Shown here: positions 33,207 through 36,125 of the stretch, piece after piece
Numbering within the stretch: the stretch's first letter is position 1
How the letters are laid out: the number at the start of each line of letters is the position of its first letter
NCBI GenBank assembly: GCA_937922085.1
Contig: CAKZVD010000076.1
Location: 1 to 36,125 of the forward strand
DNA length: 36,125 nucleotides
Direction: 5' to 3'
Origin: an uncultured Tenacibaculum sp.
GTDB lineage: Bacteria; Bacteroidota; Bacteroidia; Flavobacteriales; Flavobacteriaceae
The notes under the pieces: generated by a model
What the model was told of the DNA's origin: nothing
The model's input: only the letters and a program-made list of their open reading frames with translations
Database searches by the model: none
Made by a program: the position numbers and the translations under genes

Positions 33207-34619
33207 ATGAGCAAGCAAGATAAAATATTAATTGTAGGAGCAGGTTTATGTGGTAGTTTGTTAGCACTTCGATTAGCACAACGAGGATATAAAATTGAAT
33301 TGTATGAAAGCAGACCAGATTTACGTAAAGTAGATATTTCTGCAGGACGATCTATAAATTTAGCACTGTCTGATAGAGGGTTTAAAGCATTACGATTAGC
33401 AGGTGTAGAAGAGAAAGCAAAAGAAATATGCATTCCAATGTACGGACGATTAATACATGATATAGAAGGAAAAACTTTTGCTTCCAATTATTCAGGTAGA
33501 GAAGGGGAATATATCAATTCTATTTCTCGTCAAGATTTAAACTCTTTGTTATTAGATGAAGCTGAAAAACATGAAAATGTTACGATTCATTTTAATAATA
33601 AATGTACTTCAATTGATATAGAAAATTCAACAGCGCATTTTAAAAGTTATACTACAAAAGAAGAGTTTTCTGTAAACGGAGATCTTATTTTTGGAACAGA
33701 TGGAGCGGGTTCTATTTTACGTAAAAGCTATTATTTAGAAAGGAAGTTCTTGTTCAGCTATAGTCAAGAGTATTTAACACATGGTTATAAAGAATTAGAA
33801 ATTCCAGCAGATAAAAATGGAAATCATTTAATAAGTAAAGAACATTTACATATTTGGCCTCGTGGAGAATATATGTTAATTGCTTTACCAAATTTAGATG
33901 GAAGTTTTACTGTTACTTTATTTTTAAGTTATGAAGAAGGTGAATACAATTTTAAAAATTTAACTACAGAAGAAAAAGTAATAGCGTTTTTTGAAACACA
34001 GTTTCCAGATGCTTTAGCATTAATACCAAGTATTAAAGACGAGTTTTTTAACAATCCTACTGGCCCTTTAGGAACCATTAAATGTTCTCCTTGGATGTAT
34101 AAAAATAAAACAATGTTATTAGGAGATGCAGCACATGCAATTGTGCCATTTTACGGACAAGGTATGAATGCTTCTTTTGAAGATGTAACTATTTTCGATA
34201 CAATTTTAGAAGCGTTTGAAGGAGATTGGGAAACAGTTTTTAAAGAGTATCAAAAAAGAAGAAAACAAGATACAGACGCTATTGCAGATTTAGCAGTTGA
34301 TAATTATTATGAAATGCGTGATCATGTTGCTAACCCTTTATTTAAAAAGAAACGTAAAATAGAAATGGATTTAGAAAAAACGTTTCCTACATCGTATTTT
34401 TCTAAATATGCTTTGGTTACGTTTAATGAAAATATAGGATATAATGAAGCTTTAAAAAGAGGTAGAGCTCAGGATAAAGCATTATTGAATTTAATTGCAG
34501 ATGAGAATATTTCAACTTCATTAGATATGACAAAAGAAGAACTTCATATTATATTAAATAAAATTAAAGAAGAAACAGAAGAAATATTACAAGAAGATAA
34601 AATTGCTGGACTAGGTTAA
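33207..34619 (+). CDS. kmo: Kynurenine 3-monooxygenase
   Basis: A 470-residue FAD-dependent hydroxylase making 3-hydroxykynurenine from kynurenine with NADPH and O2. Motifs: the N-terminal dinucleotide fold ILIVGAGLCGSLLALRLAQR with E-L-Y-E-S-R, SAGRSINLALSDRGFKALR, the GTDGAGS motif of flavoprotein hydroxylases, and LLGDAAHAIVPFYGQGMNAS with the FAD-binding GD. The C-terminal helices (residues about 400-460) are typical of KMO and often anchor it to the membrane. It is encoded directly after the small membrane gene and closes the kynU-kmo operon. Product and length fit the family well. Confidence 0.92.
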   Translation: MSKQDKILIVGAGLCGSLLALRLAQRGYKIELYESRPDLRKVDISAGRSINLALSDRGFKALRLAGVEEKAKEICIPMYGRLIHDIEGKTFASNYSGREGEYINSISRQDLNSLLLDEAEKHENVTIHFNNKCTSIDIENSTAHFKSYTTKEEFSVNGDLIFGTDGAGSILRKSYYLERKFLFSYSQEYLTHGYKELEIPADKNGNHLISKEHLHIWPRGEYMLIALPNLDGSFTVTLFLSYEEGEYNFKNLTTEEKVIAFFETQFPDALALIPSIKDEFFNNPTGPLGTIKCSPWMYKNKTMLLGDAAHAIVPFYGQGMNASFEDVTIFDTILEAFEGDWETVFKEYQKRRKQDTDAIADLAVDNYYEMRDHVANPLFKKKRKIEMDLEKTFPTSYFSKYALVTFNENIGYNEALKRGRAQDKALLNLIADENISTSLDMTKEELHIILNKIKEETEEILQEDKIAGLG

Positions 34620-34626
34620 AGAACTG

Positions 34627-34659
34627 AGACCTCACAGGTTTTTAAAACCTGTGAAGTCT
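34627..34659. repeat. REP-like palindrome, copy 1 (upstream of RAYT)
   Basis: A 33-base imperfect palindrome, AGAC-C-TCACAGGTTTT and its mirror ending A-GTCT. It is nearly identical to the copy at 35263-35295. One arm position is mismatched (C opposite A). It may also serve as the kmo terminator. Confidence 0.75.
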
Positions 34660-34660
34660 A

Positions 34661-34692
34661 GAAAAAAAGAAAAAAAGAAAAAAAGAAAAAAA
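34661..34692 (+). repeat. Four 8-base tandem repeats before the RAYT start
   Basis: Four exact GAAAAAAA units end 3 bases before the ATG at 34696. Slippage here could alter spacing to the start and so change expression. Confidence 0.55.
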
Positions 34693-34695
34693 GTT

Positions 34696-35259
34696 ATGAA
34701 ATACGAAAAATTAGGGAGAGGTAATTATTACCATATTTTTAATAGAGGAAACAATAGTGAAAATATATTTATAGAAGAAATGAATTATCCATACTTTTTA
34801 GAACTTATGAAGAAATATATAGTACCAGTTGCTGATGTTTTTTCATATTGTTTATTAAAGAATCATTTTCATCTATTGGTTAAGATAAAAGAAAATGATA
34901 AAACAATATCAAAATCATTCTCTAATTTTTTTAATTCTTATTCTAAATCAATTAATAAAAAGTATAATAGAAAAGGAAGTTTGTTTACAGATCGTTTTAA
35001 GCGTATAAGAGTTAATGATGAAGAATATTTGAAGAAACTTATTGTATATATAAACTTAAATCCAATTTATCATCAATTTGTAAATAGTTTAAAAGAATAT
35101 AAGCATTCATCGTATTTAAGTTTAATATCTAATAAAAAGACATTATTAAAAAGAGAAGAAGTTATAGGATTATTCGATAATAAAGAAAATTTTGTATTTC
35201 ACTTAATAGAAAAAAAACTTGATTTTGATGAACGATTAAAAGAATTAATTTTAGAGTAG
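34696..35259 (+). CDS. REP-associated tyrosine transposase (RAYT, Y1/TnpA_REP)
   Basis: The start at 34696 is preferred, since the upstream in-frame ATG at 34651 would translate the A-rich repeats. The 187-residue product has the Y1 transposase layout: YYHIFNRGNNSENIF at the start, a helix with PYFLELMKKY, the HUH pair N56-H57-F58-H59-L-L-V, the GSLFTDRFKRIRV strand, and Y118-I-N-L-N-P with the catalytic tyrosine. RAYTs cut single-stranded REP palindromes and were probably domesticated from IS200/IS605. Two nearly identical palindromes flank this gene, which is the usual sign of a REP-RAYT unit. It is encoded alone, not next to a TnpB. Confidence 0.85.
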   Translation: MKYEKLGRGNYYHIFNRGNNSENIFIEEMNYPYFLELMKKYIVPVADVFSYCLLKNHFHLLVKIKENDKTISKSFSNFFNSYSKSINKKYNRKGSLFTDRFKRIRVNDEEYLKKLIVYINLNPIYHQFVNSLKEYKHSSYLSLISNKKTLLKREEVIGLFDNKENFVFHLIEKKLDFDERLKELILE

Positions 35260-35262
35260 TAA

Positions 35263-35295
35263 AGATCTCACAGGTTTTTAAAACCTGTGAGGTCT
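35263..35295. repeat. REP-like palindrome, copy 2 (downstream of RAYT)
   Basis: The same 33-base design as copy 1. It differs by having T where copy 1 has C in the left arm and G where copy 1 has A in the right arm, so a U-G or G-C style pair is kept. It sits 4 bases after the RAYT stop. Confidence 0.75.
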
Positions 35296-35308
35296 AAAAT
35301 AGATTAAA

Positions 35309-35824
35309 ATGAAAACATATATCATTATACTAAGAGGAATTAATGTATCGGGAAAAAATAAACTTCCAATGCAAGAATTAAGAGAGTTATTGAATCAATT
35401 ACAATTTAAAGATGTACAAACTTATATTCAAAGTGGTAACATTATTTTAAAATCAGAAGAAAATAAAATAAGTATTGCTAAAAAAATTAAGGAAGGAATT
35501 GAAAATCAATTTGGATATGATGTACCTGTTTTAGTTAAAGAAATAGAAGAATGGAAGAATGCTATTGAAAATAATCCGTATAAAAATGTAGAAGAGAAAC
35601 AACAATATTTTACATTCTTATCTGAAAAACCAGAAATTGAAACGGTAGAGGTGAATGCAAAAGAAGATGAATATGAAATAATAGATGATGTAGTATATGT
35701 AAATGCAGTTGGTGGTTATGGAAAAACAAAGTTGAATAATAATTTTTTTGAAAAGAAATTAAAAGTAACAGCAACCACCCGAAATTTAAAAACAACCTTA
35801 AAACTATTAACCTTAGCAACATGA
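35309..35824 (+). CDS. DUF1697 family protein
   Basis: A 171-residue protein of a common family whose function is not known. The diagnostic opening is YIILRGINVSGKNKLPMQEL, then the LLNQLQFKDVQTYIQSGNII phrase, and a later PVLVKEIEEWKNAIENNPY. The C-terminal TTRNLKTTLKLLTLA is also typical (T-R-N-W/L-x-T). The protein has no signal and should be cytosolic. Its stop overlaps the next start in ATGA (35821-35824), so it may be translationally coupled to the truncated gene after it. Nearby repeats and IS suggest this is a mobile corner of the chromosome, but the gene itself looks intact. Confidence 0.85.
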   Translation: MKTYIIILRGINVSGKNKLPMQELRELLNQLQFKDVQTYIQSGNIILKSEENKISIAKKIKEGIENQFGYDVPVLVKEIEEWKNAIENNPYKNVEEKQQYFTFLSEKPEIETVEVNAKEDEYEIIDDVVYVNAVGGYGKTKLNNNFFEKKLKVTATTRNLKTTLKLLTLAT

Positions 35825-35994
35825 AAAATTTAATCACAATTTTAATTTTATTAATAGGAACAACAGTATCTGCATGTACTTGTGTTTATGAAGAATTTAG
35901 TAAAAAAGATTATAAAGAAGCAACGTATATAGTAAAAGGAGAAATAGTAAAAATAGAAGTTGATGAGGAAGCGTATGAGAAAATAATTTTATAG
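35821..35994 (+). pseudogene. Exported cysteine-motif protein gene, probably truncated by an IS
   Basis: ATG at 35821 overlaps the DUF1697 stop. The product starts with a signal peptide (KNLITILILLIGTTVSA) and a mature CTCVYEEFSKKDYKEATYIV, then reaches a stop after only 57 residues at 35992-35994. Family members I recall with the start C-x-C and the phrase Y-I-V-K-G-E-I-V-K-I run to about 150 or more residues, so the gene appears cut. The break lies about 50 bases before an IS1595-type transposase start. Its intact form may be a small periplasmic protein. The IS junction was not identified exactly. Confidence 0.55.
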
Positions 35995-36043
35995 AGGTCA
36001 GTATTTAAATGCGTATCTTAATGACTAATAAAGATATTAAAAT

Positions 36044-36125
36044 ATGGATGTTTTCAAGGGTCAAAATCTTCTAGAGTTCTCTGATCGGTTCAAAACAGAT
36101 GAAGATTGTAAGGAATATTTAGCTC
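36044..36125 (+). mobile_element. IS1595-family transposase, 5' part at the window edge
   Basis: The last 82 bases start an ORF reading MDVFKGQNLLEFSDRFKTDE followed by D-C-K-E-Y-L-A, the characteristic N-terminal start of IS1595-type transposases (F-x-x-L-x-E-F-x-x-x-F-x-T-x-x-x-C-x-x-Y-L), before the zinc ribbon. The frame continues past the window. The left end of the element should lie around 35985-36043. The rest of the transposase and the inverted repeats are not visible. Confidence 0.65.

Noticed and set aside
1..36125. CRISPR array, tRNA or rRNA gene
   Set aside because: No regularly spaced direct repeats, no cloverleaf with conserved arms and no rRNA-like GC-rich block were noticed on reading both strands.

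Overview
The window is very AT-rich. It has short A-rich leaders instead of strong Shine-Dalgarno sites, a perfect Bacteroidota-type promoter (TTG-N19-TAnnTTTG, minus strand near 24945), Bacteroidota-style lipoproteins, a PL7 alginate lyase and a kynurenine pathway pair. Together these point to a marine member of the Flavobacteriaceae, possibly Tenacibaculum-like. The genus is an inference from general appearance, not from a search.

Layout. (1) 1-1130: the end of an EttA-like ABC-F ATPase gene and a small exported protein, closed by a terminator. (2) About 1314-23839: a headless contractile-tail locus on the plus strand. Its order resembles the tail module of Mu-like phages: putative tail terminator, small HTH protein, sheath, tube, tail chaperone, then a cargo region, then a second chaperone paralogue, a DUF6046-like hub protein, a gpD/gp27-like hub, a gpV-like spike, a small protein, gp25-like wedge, a gpX/LysM-like protein, gpJ-like and gpI-like wedge proteins and three fibre proteins. 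No capsid, portal, terminase, integrase, repressor or holin gene is seen, and no AAA+ ATPase. (3) Inside that locus, 4807-12673 carries what look like effectors and immunity genes: an SH3/M15 peptidase followed by a lipoprotein, a frameshifted remnant, and a 1318-residue multidomain protein with a hydrophobic segment, a coiled coil and a C-terminal deaminase-like toxin domain, followed by a SUKH-type immunity gene and small exported or fragmentary genes. (4) 24056-34619: ordinary chromosomal genes, namely a GIN-domain protein, an envelope coiled-coil protein, a SerB-SerA fusion, a PL7 lyase with a discoidin domain, a haem-motif lipoprotein, kynureninase, a small membrane protein and kynurenine monooxygenase. 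(5) 34620-36125: a RAYT (Y1) transposase between two REP-like palindromes, a DUF1697 gene, and a lipoprotein-like gene apparently cut by an IS1595-type insertion at the window edge.

How the genes work together. The structural genes would build a contractile tube-sheath machine, and the cargo region would supply antibacterial effectors with neighbouring immunity genes that protect the producer. Three features are unusual. No separate tape-measure gene is present, and the long toxin lies in the interval where one would be expected. Two homologous tail chaperones flank the cargo region. The main fibre protein ends in a Hint (intein-like) domain with His-Asn-Ala at its C-terminal junction. I could not determine whether the machine is released as a tailocin or acts from inside the cell as a T6SS does.
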